Below the pieces are notes generated by a model. That model was not told the origin of the DNA, searched no databases, and worked only from the letters and a program-made list of their open reading frames with translations. A stretch of DNA of 64,000 nt. It comes from CAVORB01 sp963736235 (GTDB lineage: Bacteria > Pseudomonadota > Gammaproteobacteria > Chromatiales > Chromatiaceae). The position numbers and the translations under genes are program-made. Location of the stretch: contig CAVTOR010000005.1 in NCBI GenBank assembly GCA_963736235.1, positions 483,143 to 547,142 on the forward strand, read 5' to 3'. How positions within the stretch are numbered: position 1 is the first letter of the stretch; each line of letters starts with the position of its first letter. Below are positions 18,340-27,007 of the stretch, piece by piece.

Positions 18340-18398
18340 TTCTTCTCCTCGGGGTGGTTCCCCTCTACGGGGGGTGAAACTTGACGCGTAACAAAACT

Positions 18399-18427
18399 AC
18401 TACCGTTTAATTACGGTATCGTTACGA
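18399..18427 (-). promoter_or_regulatory. Pho-box-like direct repeats upstream of pstS
   Basis: On the minus strand three 7-base units spaced by 4 bases read TCGTAAC-GATA-CCGTAAT-TAAA-CGGTAGT. The 11-base periodicity with AT-rich spacers is that of PhoB sites (consensus CTGTCAT-N4-CTGTCAT); the units agree with the consensus at only about four or five of seven positions. The location directly before pstS makes PhoB control likely. Confidence 0.5.
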
Positions 18428-18501
18428 TCCGCGCCTGCGGAGAAAAAAACGTGGGGGAGGGGACACTCGCTCGCTGCGCCCCTTTTCGAGCGGCCGCTGG
18501 A

Positions 18502-19743
18502 CTACTTTTCCCAGCGTATTCTGACCTCGTGAATGGCCTGCGCGGTGCTGCGATGGACGGTCAAGGTCACGGGGCCTTCGTCGACCCTGGTCCCCTGGGG
18601 AGGGATGCTGCCGGTCTTGTGCAAGATGAAGCCGGCGACCGTTGAGTAGTGTCCCCCAGGTAGCTTGATTCCCAGCTGCTCGGATACTTGATCCAACTCG
18701 GTGCGGCCGCCGGTGAGATAGTCGCGCTCATCGAGCTTGTGGAACAGGTCCTCGTCGGGCTCATGGGCGTCGTACTCGTCTTGCAGGTCTTCCACGACCT
18801 CCTCCACGATGTCCTCCACCGTCACGATGCCCTCGGCGCCGCCGAACTCGTCGACCACGACCGCGACCACCTCGCCCTCCCGCCGCATGTCGAACAGCAG
18901 GTCGCGCACGCTCTTGTTCGCCGGGACATAGCTTGCGGCGCGGATAAACTCCGCGATCGGGCGGTCGTCGTCCTCCCCCAGAAGGTCCAGCACGTGCAGC
19001 ATGCCGGTGACACGGTCGACGCGTTCGTCGTAGACCGGCAGGCGCACGTGGAAGGTCTCGGTGGCGAGACGACGCGCCTCGGCGCAGGTTGCCTGGCGCT
19101 CGATCGCGGTGACCTCGATGAGGGGACGCATCGCGTCCTGGACCCGGGTCTCGGTGAAGTTGAACATGCGCCTGATCATCTCCTTCTCCACCGGCTGTAT
19201 ATCGCCGTCGCCGGTGGCCGGCATGTGAAGCATGGTGATGATCTCCTCGCGCAAGGTAAACGGGTTCCGGTCGGTGCCGCCCAATAGTTTGGCGAGCAGC
19301 CGGGTGATGGCGCTGAAGATCAGCAGGATGGGGTAGAAGAGGTAGGAGAAGAAGCGCAGGGCGAAAATGACGTACGGCGTGATGACGTCGGCGCGTTGTT
19401 GGAAGACGCTCTTGGGTACGATTTCGCCGAACACCCAGATCAGAGGCGCAGCCAGCACGACCGCAAGCCAGCTGCCGTTCTCGCCGAACAGGTGGATCAT
19501 GAGCGCGGTCGCCATGGTGGTGTTGGTGACCACCGCGATGTTGGTGCCGACCAGGGTGGTCGAGAGCAGCCACTCCGGCTTCTGCAGCATGGTCAGGGCC
19601 AGCTTGGCGCCCTTGGAGCCCTTGGCCGCCGCGTGCCGCAGCTTCATCTGATCGGCGCTGACCACGCCGATCTCGGAACCGGAGAAAAAGCCCTCCAGGA
19701 GAAGGCAGATGAGGATGATGAGCAGGGTGACCCCAATGTCCAT
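18502..19743 (-). CDS. CorC/CNNM-family (HlyC-like) membrane protein
   Basis: This 413-aa intact protein has a DUF21 membrane domain (about 1-150: LLEGFFSGSEIGVVSADQ, LLSTTLVGTNIAVVTN, FGEIVPKSVFQQRADV), two CBS motifs (about 195-320: DAMRPLIEVTAIER; VVDEFGGAEGIVTVEDIVEEVV) and a CorC_HlyC domain (about 330-413). It is the counterpart of the frameshifted gene at 607-1862, with the same VFQQ and GEIVPKS wording. The start codon overlaps the stop of the upstream paralogue by one base (TGATG), so they are coupled and may form a heteromeric complex. Confidence 0.92.
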   Translation of the reverse strand: MDIGVTLLIILICLLLEGFFSGSEIGVVSADQMKLRHAAAKGSKGAKLALTMLQKPEWLLSTTLVGTNIAVVTNTTMATALMIHLFGENGSWLAVVLAAPLIWVFGEIVPKSVFQQRADVITPYVIFALRFFSYLFYPILLIFSAITRLLAKLLGGTDRNPFTLREEIITMLHMPATGDGDIQPVEKEMIRRMFNFTETRVQDAMRPLIEVTAIERQATCAEARRLATETFHVRLPVYDERVDRVTGMLHVLDLLGEDDDRPIAEFIRAASYVPANKSVRDLLFDMRREGEVVAVVVDEFGGAEGIVTVEDIVEEVVEDLQDEYDAHEPDEDLFHKLDERDYLTGGRTELDQVSEQLGIKLPGGHYSTVAGFILHKTGSIPPQGTRVDEGPVTLTVHRSTAQAIHEVRIRWEK

Positions 19744-21158
19744 CAGCGTGTCCCCTCTCGGCCGTCGGGGGACTCATGCGCTGCGCGCTCTGCTTCCTCG
19801 GTCTCCCCGCCGTTCTCGGGTGCGGGTTCGGCCCGCGAATCGACTTGATTGTCGGTGGTCGCGGCGATCGCTTCGGTCGTCTCGGAGGGCAGCAGCGGAA
19901 CTAGGTGCTCTACGACGACCTCCATGATGCGATTGTTCTCCACCCGGGCCGCCGTGAAGCGGAAGGCCTCCACCTCGACCGATTCCCCCTCGGACGGCAA
20001 CTCGCCAAAGTGGTGGAGCAAGAGCCCGCCGAGGGTGCGGATCTCCTCGACGTCGAAGGCGGCCGAGTACCTTTGATTGAAGTCCCCGATCTCCATCGAA
20101 CCCGGCAAGGCAAACCGATTGTCCGCGAGCTTGCGTAACCAGTCCTCCTCGGCCTCGTCGGAGGGGTTCGGAATGTCGCCGAAGATGCATTCCAGCAGGT
20201 CCGCCATGGTGACCACGCCGGTCACGCCCCCATACTCGTCCACCACGAGGGCGAAGGACTTACTGCGTTCCCGGAAGGTGTCGAACAGGTCGGAGGCGGA
20301 CTTGGATTCCGGGATGAAGTAGGGTTTCCTCAGTATGCTCTCGAGCGGATGGCGGTCCTCGCCCAGGCCGCGCAGGTCTATGCCCAGCAGGTCGCGTGCG
20401 TGCAGGACCCCGACGATGTTGTCCCGGTGCTCCTTGTAGACCGGCATCCGCGATTGGCGGTTCTGCTTGAAGATCTCGAGGATCTGCGCGGCGGTCGCAT
20501 CCACGGGGACGAAGGTGACGTCCGCGCGCGACGTCATCAGGTCCTCCACGGTCTTGTTGCCGAAGTCGAAGATGTGGTCGATGAACTGGGCCTCGGCATG
20601 ATCCAAGGTGCCCTCGCCGACGGCTTCCTGCACCAGGGTGCGCACCATGTCCTCGGTCACGATGTTGCCGGGCGAGCGCTCGCGCCCGACGATCAGGGTC
20701 GTGAACCAGTCGGAGATCGTCCTCACCAGCCAGCGCAAGGGGGTGATCATGCGCGCGAAGAATTCGATGGGTCCGCTTTCGAAGCTCGCGAACGCGACGT
20801 TGTTGCGGATGGCCAGGGTCTTGGGCGTGATCTCGCCGACGACGAGCAGGATGGGCACCATGATGAAGAGGTTGAAGATCTTGTTCTCGGCGCCGAAGAC
20901 CTGGATGACCATCGCCGCCGAGATGACCGAGGCCGCGACATTGACGAACTCGTTTCCGATCAGGATGGTGACGATCAGGCGACGGGGCTCGCTCAACAGG
21001 CGCTGGATCAGGACGACCTTGGGGTTGCCCTCCAGACGCATCTTCTCGAGCTGCGTGTTGTTGAGGGAGAACAGGGACGTCTCAGAGCTGGAGAAGAAGC
21101 CCGAAAACCCCAGCAATATGACGAAAAGCACCAGCTCGATCCAAAACGCGTAGTCCAA
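19743..21158 (-). CDS. CorC/CNNM-family (HlyC-like) membrane protein, first of a coupled pair
   Basis: The protein has 471 aa. DUF21 membrane domain: GFSGFFSSSETSLFSLNNTQL, IGNEFVNVAASVISA, GEITPKTLAIRN. CBS pair: DLMTSRADVTFVPVD and DEYGGVTGVVTMADLLECIFGD. A CorC_HlyC domain follows (TLGGLLLHHFGELPSEGE), then a Glu/Ala-rich C-terminal tail of about 60 residues. It corresponds to the frameshifted gene at 1864-3265. As with that pair, the stop is joined to the next start. Family role: divalent cation (Mg2+) efflux or homeostasis. Confidence 0.92.
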   Translation of the reverse strand: MDYAFWIELVLFVILLGFSGFFSSSETSLFSLNNTQLEKMRLEGNPKVVLIQRLLSEPRRLIVTILIGNEFVNVAASVISAAMVIQVFGAENKIFNLFIMVPILLVVGEITPKTLAIRNNVAFASFESGPIEFFARMITPLRWLVRTISDWFTTLIVGRERSPGNIVTEDMVRTLVQEAVGEGTLDHAEAQFIDHIFDFGNKTVEDLMTSRADVTFVPVDATAAQILEIFKQNRQSRMPVYKEHRDNIVGVLHARDLLGIDLRGLGEDRHPLESILRKPYFIPESKSASDLFDTFRERSKSFALVVDEYGGVTGVVTMADLLECIFGDIPNPSDEAEEDWLRKLADNRFALPGSMEIGDFNQRYSAAFDVEEIRTLGGLLLHHFGELPSEGESVEVEAFRFTAARVENNRIMEVVVEHLVPLLPSETTEAIAATTDNQVDSRAEPAPENGGETEEAERAAHESPDGREGTR

Positions 21159-21361
21159 GACCGTGATTACCTATATCTGAGTTGCTTGCCATGCCGCGGG
21201 CGCCGGCGGGCGCACGGTGTCGTCATCGAACCGTAACAAAAACCGCTTGCGGCTGCTATCTCGTTGTTATTTCTGTTTCCCCACCAGCCAGCCTGGACCG
21301 GCGGGGAGACGCTGATTGCCGGAGCCGCGGACGCAGCCGCCGGGGAGTGGCCGGTAGTTGG

Positions 21362-22633
21362 TCAGGTCTCGTCCTCCGCGGGCGGAGATTCAGACTTGTC
21401 TACCCGTGGCAGGCGCGTCAGCAGGACCTGCCGGATGCGACGCTCGGATGCGTTCTTCACCTGGATCTCGAGCCCGTCAAGGGAGAATCGCTCGTCCTGG
21501 GACGGGATGCGGGCCGTATAGCCCAGGATCCAGCGGCTCACCGTATCCGTGGGTTTCCCGGGCAGCTCCGTATCGAAAAAATTCTCCACCACCCGCAGCT
21601 CGACGTCGCCGTTGATCAGGATGCTGTCGTCGGAGACGGCGGCGAAATCCTCCGGAGGCTCGTCGAGCTCGTCGTAGATTTCGCCAACCAGTTCCTCGAT
21701 GAGATCCTCCAGGGTTACCACGCCTTGCAGGTATCCGGTGTCGTCCACCACCACCGCGAGGTGCTGCTTGTTCTTGAGCAGCATGGGCAGGAGCTGGTCG
21801 ATCTTCTGATTCTCCGGCACGAACAAGGGCATGCGCCCGATGCTCATGATGGGGATCTCCGTGTCCCCGGCGAGCTTGGCCTCGAGCAGGTCGCGCACGA
21901 ACAGCACCTTTAGGATCTCGTTGGGGTCGTCGCCGTACAGGGGTATGCGGGAGTAGGTGCCCCTTCGGACCTGCGGCAGCGCGTCGGCAACCGTGCGCCG
22001 CCCGTCGAGGGAGAACACCCGACGGACCGGGGTCATCACGTCGCTGGCCTTGAGGTCGTTCAGGATGAAGACGCGCTCGATCATTTCCCGCTCGTCCGCC
22101 TCGATGGTCCCTTCCTCCTCTCCGTGTTCCACCATGCTGATGAGCTCGGCCTCGGTGACCATGGGGTCGCCTTCCTTGCCGCTCATCCGCTGTACCCAGT
22201 TGGTGAATGTGTTGAACAGCCATACCAGCGGGTAGATGCTGCGCATGAAGGCGTACATCACCGGGGCGATCACCAGGGAGATGCGCTCCGAGTAGCGGGT
22301 GGCGAGACTCTTGGGGGTGATCTCTCCGAAGATCAGGATCAGGATGGTGAGCACGCCGACGGCGACTCCGGGACCGATGTGCCCGAGCCGTTCGGTGGCG
22401 ATTACGGTGGCCATGGCGGATGCGGCGATGTTGACCACGTTGTTTCCGATCAGGATGGTGATCAGCATCCGCGCCGGATTCGTCTTCAGGTAGTAGAGGG
22501 CGACCGCGCCGGGGCGACCCTCTCGTTGCAGGGCCTGGGCTCGCGCCAGGGAAATGGACACGAGTGCCGTTTCCGACCCGGAAAAGACGCCAGACAGAAA
22601 AAGTAGGAAGAGGAGGCCGAGCAGTTCTTGCAC
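21362..22633 (-). CDS. CorC/CNNM-family (HlyC-like) membrane protein, YfjD/CorB type
   Basis: This 423-aa protein starts with GTG (22631-22633), reading MQELLGLLFLLFLSGVFSGSETALVSISLARAQ. It has GNNVVNIAASAMATV and GEITPKSLATRYSERI (DUF21), CBS segments around DVMTPVRRVFSLDG and VVDDTGYLQGVVTLEDLIEELVGEI, then a CorC_HlyC domain (NGDVELRVVENFF...). The phrase EGTIEADEREMIERVFILNDLKASDVMTP is the CorB/YfjD wording, which separates it from the two paired subfamilies. This is the fifth such gene in 22 kb. Confidence 0.92.
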   Translation of the reverse strand: MQELLGLLFLLFLSGVFSGSETALVSISLARAQALQREGRPGAVALYYLKTNPARMLITILIGNNVVNIAASAMATVIATERLGHIGPGVAVGVLTILILIFGEITPKSLATRYSERISLVIAPVMYAFMRSIYPLVWLFNTFTNWVQRMSGKEGDPMVTEAELISMVEHGEEEGTIEADEREMIERVFILNDLKASDVMTPVRRVFSLDGRRTVADALPQVRRGTYSRIPLYGDDPNEILKVLFVRDLLEAKLAGDTEIPIMSIGRMPLFVPENQKIDQLLPMLLKNKQHLAVVVDDTGYLQGVVTLEDLIEELVGEIYDELDEPPEDFAAVSDDSILINGDVELRVVENFFDTELPGKPTDTVSRWILGYTARIPSQDERFSLDGLEIQVKNASERRIRQVLLTRLPRVDKSESPPAEDET

Positions 22634-23069
22634 TGAAACGCGCCGTCACGGCGCTTAGACGATGTATGCGGCCGGTCGATGATGAACCGGACTGGATTGT
22701 AACAAAGTCGTCATGTCCGTGCGCGGGCGCTGCGGTGCGTCGAGGCGGCCGGGACTCCGAAAACCGATGGCCGAATTGATGAGTATCAAGTTGTCACCGT
22801 TTTCGCCCGATCCTTGACCGGAATCAAGGTCGCCGGGTGCCGCCATCGGCAGTTTGGACGGCGCGAAGGCAGAACAAGAAGACGAGCGCCCTTGATCTGA
22901 ATCCAGGGCCCATGTCGTCCCCGAAGGAGTGAAGAGCGTCCCCGATACGGGGTGGGGGAGCCGGAGGTTCCCGCCGTGGTCTTGTCTCCCTTTTCCGTGC
23001 CGTCAACCATGACTTTTGCCGGTCGCTCGGAGTCCGGCGAAGCCTGTCTGCCATGAGAGGAGAGCACTA
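22634..23069. other. Divergent intergenic region before the octaheme cytochrome gene
   Basis: This 436-base region separates a minus-strand CorC gene from the plus-strand cytochrome gene. It holds an FNR-type palindrome (22814-22827) and, at 22697-22714, TTGTAAC-AAAG-TCGTCAT, which has Pho-box spacing. No coding sequence is convincing. GAGAGGAGAG directly precedes the cytochrome start. Confidence 0.5.
22814..22827. promoter_or_regulatory. FNR/Anr-type binding palindrome
   Basis: TTGACCGGAATCAA matches the FNR consensus TTGAT-N4-ATCAA at nine of the ten specified bases and lies about 245 bases upstream of the octaheme cytochrome start. Oxygen- or NO-responsive control of that gene is a reasonable inference. 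Confidence 0.5.
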
Positions 23070-24575
23070 ATGAGAATGACCAGCCGAGGTCGCTTGACCG
23101 CCTTGCTGGGAAGCACTTTCGCCGGCCTGACCCTGCTGCTGCAGGTCGGCCCCGCGGATGCCGCCAGGCCCAGCGGCGAGTATGGTGTCGATTGGGGCAA
23201 GCCCAAGGGCCAGGAGTGCGTCGACTGCCACATGACCGAGAACCCGGGCCTGTATTGGGAGTGGAACCACAGCCAGCACGGCCAGAACGGCGTCAACTGC
23301 CTGGATTGCCACGAGGCCCAGGAAGGGGACGTGGACGGCTTCATGCATGAGGAGGCGCTGATCTCCATCGTCGTGACGCCCAAGGACTGCTCCAAGTGCC
23401 ACGAGACCGAGTTCCAGGAGATGGACGGATCCCATCACTCGAAGGCCGGTCAGATCCTTGGCTCCCTGGACAACCTGCTCGGTGAGGTCGTCGGCGGTCC
23501 CGCCGCCGTGAACGCCGGTTGCCGTCAGTGCCACGGCGGTATTCTCGAGTTCTTCACCGAAGGCAAGGAGAAGGGACAGCCCAAGCCCGGAACCTGGCCG
23601 AACACGGGCATCGGTCGCGTGAATCCGGACGGATCCCTGGGTGCCTGCACCGCCTGCCATGGCCGTCACCGCTTCTCCAAGGCCCAGGCGCGTACGCCCG
23701 ACACCTGCGGCAAGTGCCACGTGGGACCTGACCATCCCCAGATCGAGGTCTACAACGAGTCCAAGCACGGCATCATCTACCGTGCCAAGGTCGATGAGAT
23801 GAATATGGAGTCGGACAAGTGGGTCGCCGGCGTCGATTACTCGGCCGCCCCCACCTGCGCCACTTGCCACATGAGCGCCGGCATCGACGAGGGTAAGACC
23901 CACAACGTGGGCGAGCGCATCTCCTGGACCCTGCGTCCGCCGATCTCTACCAAGATCAACCTGGTGAAGCTCGAGAACGGCGACGAGTTCGACGTACCGG
24001 AGGGCAAGGAGATCCCGAAGGTGGGCGACGAGGCCAAGGGCTCCAAGGTGGTCGAGGTCCTGACCTGGGAAGACCGCCGCGGCAACATGGAGAACATCTG
24101 CTACAGCTGCCACGCTACCAGCGTCGTGGTCGGCCACTACAAGCAGTTCGATGATGTGGTGGACCTCTACAACGAGAAGTTTGCCGTGCCCATCGCCGCC
24201 ATCATGGGCGAGCTCAAGGAGAACGGCTACATCACCCCGGCCCCGTTCGACGACAAGATTGAGTGGACCTGGTGGGAGATCTGGCACCACGAGGGCCGTC
24301 GTGCCCGTCATGGCGCTTCGATGAATGGCCCCGACTACACTTGGTGGCACGGCATCTACGACGTGGCCAAGCACACCTACTTCAAGTTCATCCCCGAGCT
24401 GAAGGAAGTGGCGATGAAGAAGGACGGCAACGAGGAGTTCGCCACCGCCATGCTTGACAAGCACTTCAAGCCCATCGATGGCCATGCCTGGTACTTCGAG
24501 GGCATGAGCAAGGAGGCCATCGATAAGGTGCGCAAGGGCTTCGAGTCCCGCTACGGCAAGGGCGCATTGAAGTAA
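23070..24575 (+). CDS. Octaheme cytochrome c of the hydroxylamine oxidoreductase (HAO) family
   Basis: The protein has 501 aa with a Sec signal peptide (cleavage after about residue 31, GPADA). Eight CxxCH haem sites lie at about residues 50, 77, 107, 151, 193, 213, 263 and 344; none is a CxxCK variant. The stretch CHGRHRFSKAQARTPDTCGKC followed by GPDHPQIEVYNESKHGI is characteristic of HAO-family proteins. By order the fourth haem (151-155) would be the catalytic P460-type haem. Whether the cross-linking tyrosine of ammonia-oxidiser HAO is present cannot be decided by eye; candidates lie in the YTWWHGIYDVAKHTYF region near the C-terminus. Without it the enzyme would more likely reduce nitrite or hydroxylamine. 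The start is chosen for the GGAGAG upstream and the signal peptide. An FNR-type site lies upstream and a TPR gene downstream. Confidence 0.9.
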   Translation: MRMTSRGRLTALLGSTFAGLTLLLQVGPADAARPSGEYGVDWGKPKGQECVDCHMTENPGLYWEWNHSQHGQNGVNCLDCHEAQEGDVDGFMHEEALISIVVTPKDCSKCHETEFQEMDGSHHSKAGQILGSLDNLLGEVVGGPAAVNAGCRQCHGGILEFFTEGKEKGQPKPGTWPNTGIGRVNPDGSLGACTACHGRHRFSKAQARTPDTCGKCHVGPDHPQIEVYNESKHGIIYRAKVDEMNMESDKWVAGVDYSAAPTCATCHMSAGIDEGKTHNVGERISWTLRPPISTKINLVKLENGDEFDVPEGKEIPKVGDEAKGSKVVEVLTWEDRRGNMENICYSCHATSVVVGHYKQFDDVVDLYNEKFAVPIAAIMGELKENGYITPAPFDDKIEWTWWEIWHHEGRRARHGASMNGPDYTWWHGIYDVAKHTYFKFIPELKEVAMKKDGNEEFATAMLDKHFKPIDGHAWYFEGMSKEAIDKVRKGFESRYGKGALK

Positions 24576-24599
24576 GCTGAGGGAGTCGGCTGACCTGGT

Positions 24600-24634
24600 C
24601 CCCTGCGGCTCACGCCGCGGGGGATTTTTGTTTT
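24600..24634 (+). terminator. Rho-independent terminator after the octaheme cytochrome gene
   Basis: CCCCTGCGGC (24600-24609) pairs with GCCGCGGGGG (24614-24623) with one T-G pair and a four-base loop. It is followed by ATTTTTGTTTT. The following TPR gene starts 17 bases later, so its transcription may depend on read-through. Confidence 0.8.
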
Positions 24635-24650
24635 CTGGAAGGAGATTTTC

Positions 24651-25091
24651 ATGAGTATACGTAACGCCGTTTTCGCTGCCATCTGTGTGGCAAGCATGTC
24701 GGCCGGTGTCAGCGCCGGTGAAGGCGAGGACCTGATCCGCCAGGGTGAGGCTCAGCTCGCGGAGGGAAAGCTTGAAGAGGCGGTCGCTACCCTGCAGCAG
24801 GCGGTGGCGGTCGATCCCAACTCATCCCTCGCCTACACGCGTCTCGGCGGCGCCCAGATCCTGCGCCAGGAGTACGACACGGGCATTCAGAGTTTTCAGC
24901 ACGCGATCTCGCTGGATGGAAAGAACGCGGACGCATTCGTTGGGATGGCGGTCGCCTATCTGCATACCGCGCGCTACCCCCTCGCCCGGGCGGCCCTGGA
25001 GGAGGCCAAGCGCATCGACCCGGCAAAGCAAGCGAAGGTGGACGAGCTCATTGCCTGGATCGATCAGCGCGTCGCGGGCGAGCCTCGATAA
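24651..25091 (+). CDS. Periplasmic TPR-repeat protein
   Basis: This 146-aa protein has a signal peptide (MSIRNAVFAAICVASMSAGVSA). About three TPR units follow: EDLIRQGEAQLAEGKLEEAVATLQQAVAVDP, then AYTRLGGAQILRQEYDTGIQSFQHAISLD, then AFVGMAVAYLHTARYPLARAALEEAKRIDP. The RBS GGAAGGAG precedes the ATG. Its position behind the octaheme cytochrome gene suggests a role in assembling or docking that cytochrome (inference). No haem site is present. Confidence 0.8.
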   Translation: MSIRNAVFAAICVASMSAGVSAGEGEDLIRQGEAQLAEGKLEEAVATLQQAVAVDPNSSLAYTRLGGAQILRQEYDTGIQSFQHAISLDGKNADAFVGMAVAYLHTARYPLARAALEEAKRIDPAKQAKVDELIAWIDQRVAGEPR

Positions 25092-25141
25092 GGGCACCGC
25101 GGGACGCGGTCTGGTACGGCCTCCGTGGTCGCCGCGTCCGC

Positions 25142-26968
25142 CTAGTCGCTCTCGCGGTCCAAGCCGCAGCAATGCACCGCCGGTGCGGGCTCAGCGGCGA
25201 GCACCGTGCCCGTGACCGGATTCGGTCGGTAGAGGGTGCAGCCCTTCAACCCAAGCTCGTATGCCCGCTCGAAAACCGAGCGGAAGGACTCGAAGCGAAG
25301 ATCCTCCGGGACATTGATGGTCTTGGAGATGGCGTTGTCCACCTCGGGCTGCAGCGCGGCCTGCATGGCAAGGTGGGCCTCCGGGGACAGGGCTGAGGCC
25401 GCAACGAATGCCGGCGGCAAGCGATGGGCGTCGCCGCCACGTTCGCGCCACAGCCTGTACGCGTAGTCCTCGAGATGGATGCATTCAGGCTCGTCGCCGC
25501 GCAGACGCATGTTGCGTTGCTGGCGGAAGGCGTAGACCGGCTCGATACCGCTCGAGACATTGTTCGCCAGCAGGCTGATGGTCCCGGTGGGCGCGATGCT
25601 GATGAGGTGGCTGTTGCGAATGCCCTGGTCGCGGATCGCCGCGCGCAGCTCTTGCGGCAGTCGGCGGACGAAAGGCGCCTCGAGGTAGCTCTCCCGAACG
25701 AGCGCCGGGAAGGCCCCCTTCTCCCGGGCGATGTCCACGGATGCCCGGTAGGCCGCGTGGCAGATGGCCCTGACGATCTCGTTCGCGGTTTTTCGCGCCG
25801 GCTGCTCCCCGTAATGCATCCCGAGCATGATCAGAGCATCCGCGAGCCCCGTGATCCCGAGCCCGATGCGGCGTGCGTCGCGAGCCATATCCGCCTGCTT
25901 CGGAAGCGGGTAGCCGGAGACGTCGATCACGTTGTCGAGCATGCGCACCGCGACCCCGGCCAGGGCGCTTATGCTGTCGAGATCGATCCTCGCTTCGGGT
26001 GTGAACGGGGCGTGGACGAAACGGGCGAGGTTGATTGCCCCCAGATCGCAAGCGCCGTAGGAGGGCAGGGGCACCTCGCCGCATGGGTTGGTCGCGCTGA
26101 TGTGCTCCCGGTAGCGAAGGTTGTTCTCGCGGTTGATGCGATCGATGAAGAGGACGCCGGGCTCGGCGCAATCGTAGGCGGCTCGCGCGATCGCGTCCCA
26201 CAGGGCGCGGGCGCCCAGGGTGCGGAAGACCCGGCAGGGCACCGGGGTTGGCGCCCCGGACCAGGCGCGCTCCGTGCAATCCCCATCGGCCGCCGCGCCA
26301 TCCAACCCGTGCACTGGGAAGACCAGTGGCCATTCAGCGTCCGCGCGCACGGCCGCGATGAAGGCATCGGTTACCAGCACCGAGAGGTTGAAGTTCCTGA
26401 GCTCGCGAGGGTCGCGCTTGGCGTTTACGAAGGCCTCGATGTCCGGGTGGTCGCAGCGCAGGGTGGCCATCATGGCCCCGCGGCGGTTGCCGCCGGAGAT
26501 CATGGTCGCGCACATGCTGTCCCAGATGCGCATGAAGGAGACCGGGCCGGATGCGATGGCCCCACTGCTTCGGGCGGGGCTGCCAGCCGGGCGCAGGGTC
26601 GAGAAATCGTAGCCGACGCCACCCCCCTGCTGCATGGTGACCGCGCCCTGCTTCAGTCCCTCGAAGATGCCGTCGAGGGAATCCTCGATGGTCCCCATCA
26701 CGAAGCAGTTGAACAGGGTGACCTCGCGCCCGGAGCCGGCACCGGCCTGGATGCGGCCGCCGGGAAGGAAGCGGAAATCGCTTAGGGCCTCGAAGAAGCG
26801 CGACTCCCACAGCGGGCGGTCTCGTTCCTCTACCGCCGCGAGCGCACGGGCGACTCGGCGCCAACTCTCGCCGATATCGGCCTCCGCGCTGCCGTCGTCC
26901 CCCGTCAGCCGGTATTTATCCGCCCAGACGCGCCGGGATACCTCGTTGCTGAAGGGATCGGCGGCCAT
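25142..26968 (-). CDS. nrdJ: Adenosylcobalamin-dependent (class II) ribonucleotide reductase
   Basis: The protein has 608 aa and lacks an N-terminal ATP-cone. Family landmarks are FLPGGRIQAGAG, FNCFVMGTIEDSLDGIF, MQQGGGVGYDFS, the active-site motif NPCGEVPL (294-301: Cys plus Glu) and IAPTGTISLLANNVSSGIEP. The C-terminal Cys pair (600-601) shuttles reducing equivalents. It converts ribonucleotides to deoxyribonucleotides using B12, independent of oxygen. The gene lies 39 bases after the SMC-like ATPase gene on the same strand, apparently in one operon, so there is no room for a private B12 riboswitch. The inverted repeat at about 25100-25140 may end the transcript. Confidence 0.92.
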   Translation of the reverse strand: MAADPFSNEVSRRVWADKYRLTGDDGSAEADIGESWRRVARALAAVEERDRPLWESRFFEALSDFRFLPGGRIQAGAGSGREVTLFNCFVMGTIEDSLDGIFEGLKQGAVTMQQGGGVGYDFSTLRPAGSPARSSGAIASGPVSFMRIWDSMCATMISGGNRRGAMMATLRCDHPDIEAFVNAKRDPRELRNFNLSVLVTDAFIAAVRADAEWPLVFPVHGLDGAAADGDCTERAWSGAPTPVPCRVFRTLGARALWDAIARAAYDCAEPGVLFIDRINRENNLRYREHISATNPCGEVPLPSYGACDLGAINLARFVHAPFTPEARIDLDSISALAGVAVRMLDNVIDVSGYPLPKQADMARDARRIGLGITGLADALIMLGMHYGEQPARKTANEIVRAICHAAYRASVDIAREKGAFPALVRESYLEAPFVRRLPQELRAAIRDQGIRNSHLISIAPTGTISLLANNVSSGIEPVYAFRQQRNMRLRGDEPECIHLEDYAYRLWRERGGDAHRLPPAFVAASALSPEAHLAMQAALQPEVDNAISKTINVPEDLRFESFRSVFERAYELGLKGCTLYRPNPVTGTVLAAEPAPAVHCCGLDRESD

Positions 26969-27007
26969 GTGCCGACTATGGCGGCGGAACGCCGGCCCGG
27001 TTGGCGG

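Noticed and set aside
23067..24485. A 472-codon minus-strand open frame
   Set aside because: It is the antisense of the octaheme cytochrome gene; eight CxxCH sites on the plus strand decide the matter.
26969..27007. B12 riboswitch for nrdJ
   Set aside because: Only 39 bases separate the upstream gene from nrdJ, far too few for a cobalamin riboswitch, and none of its conserved boxes is visible further upstream.
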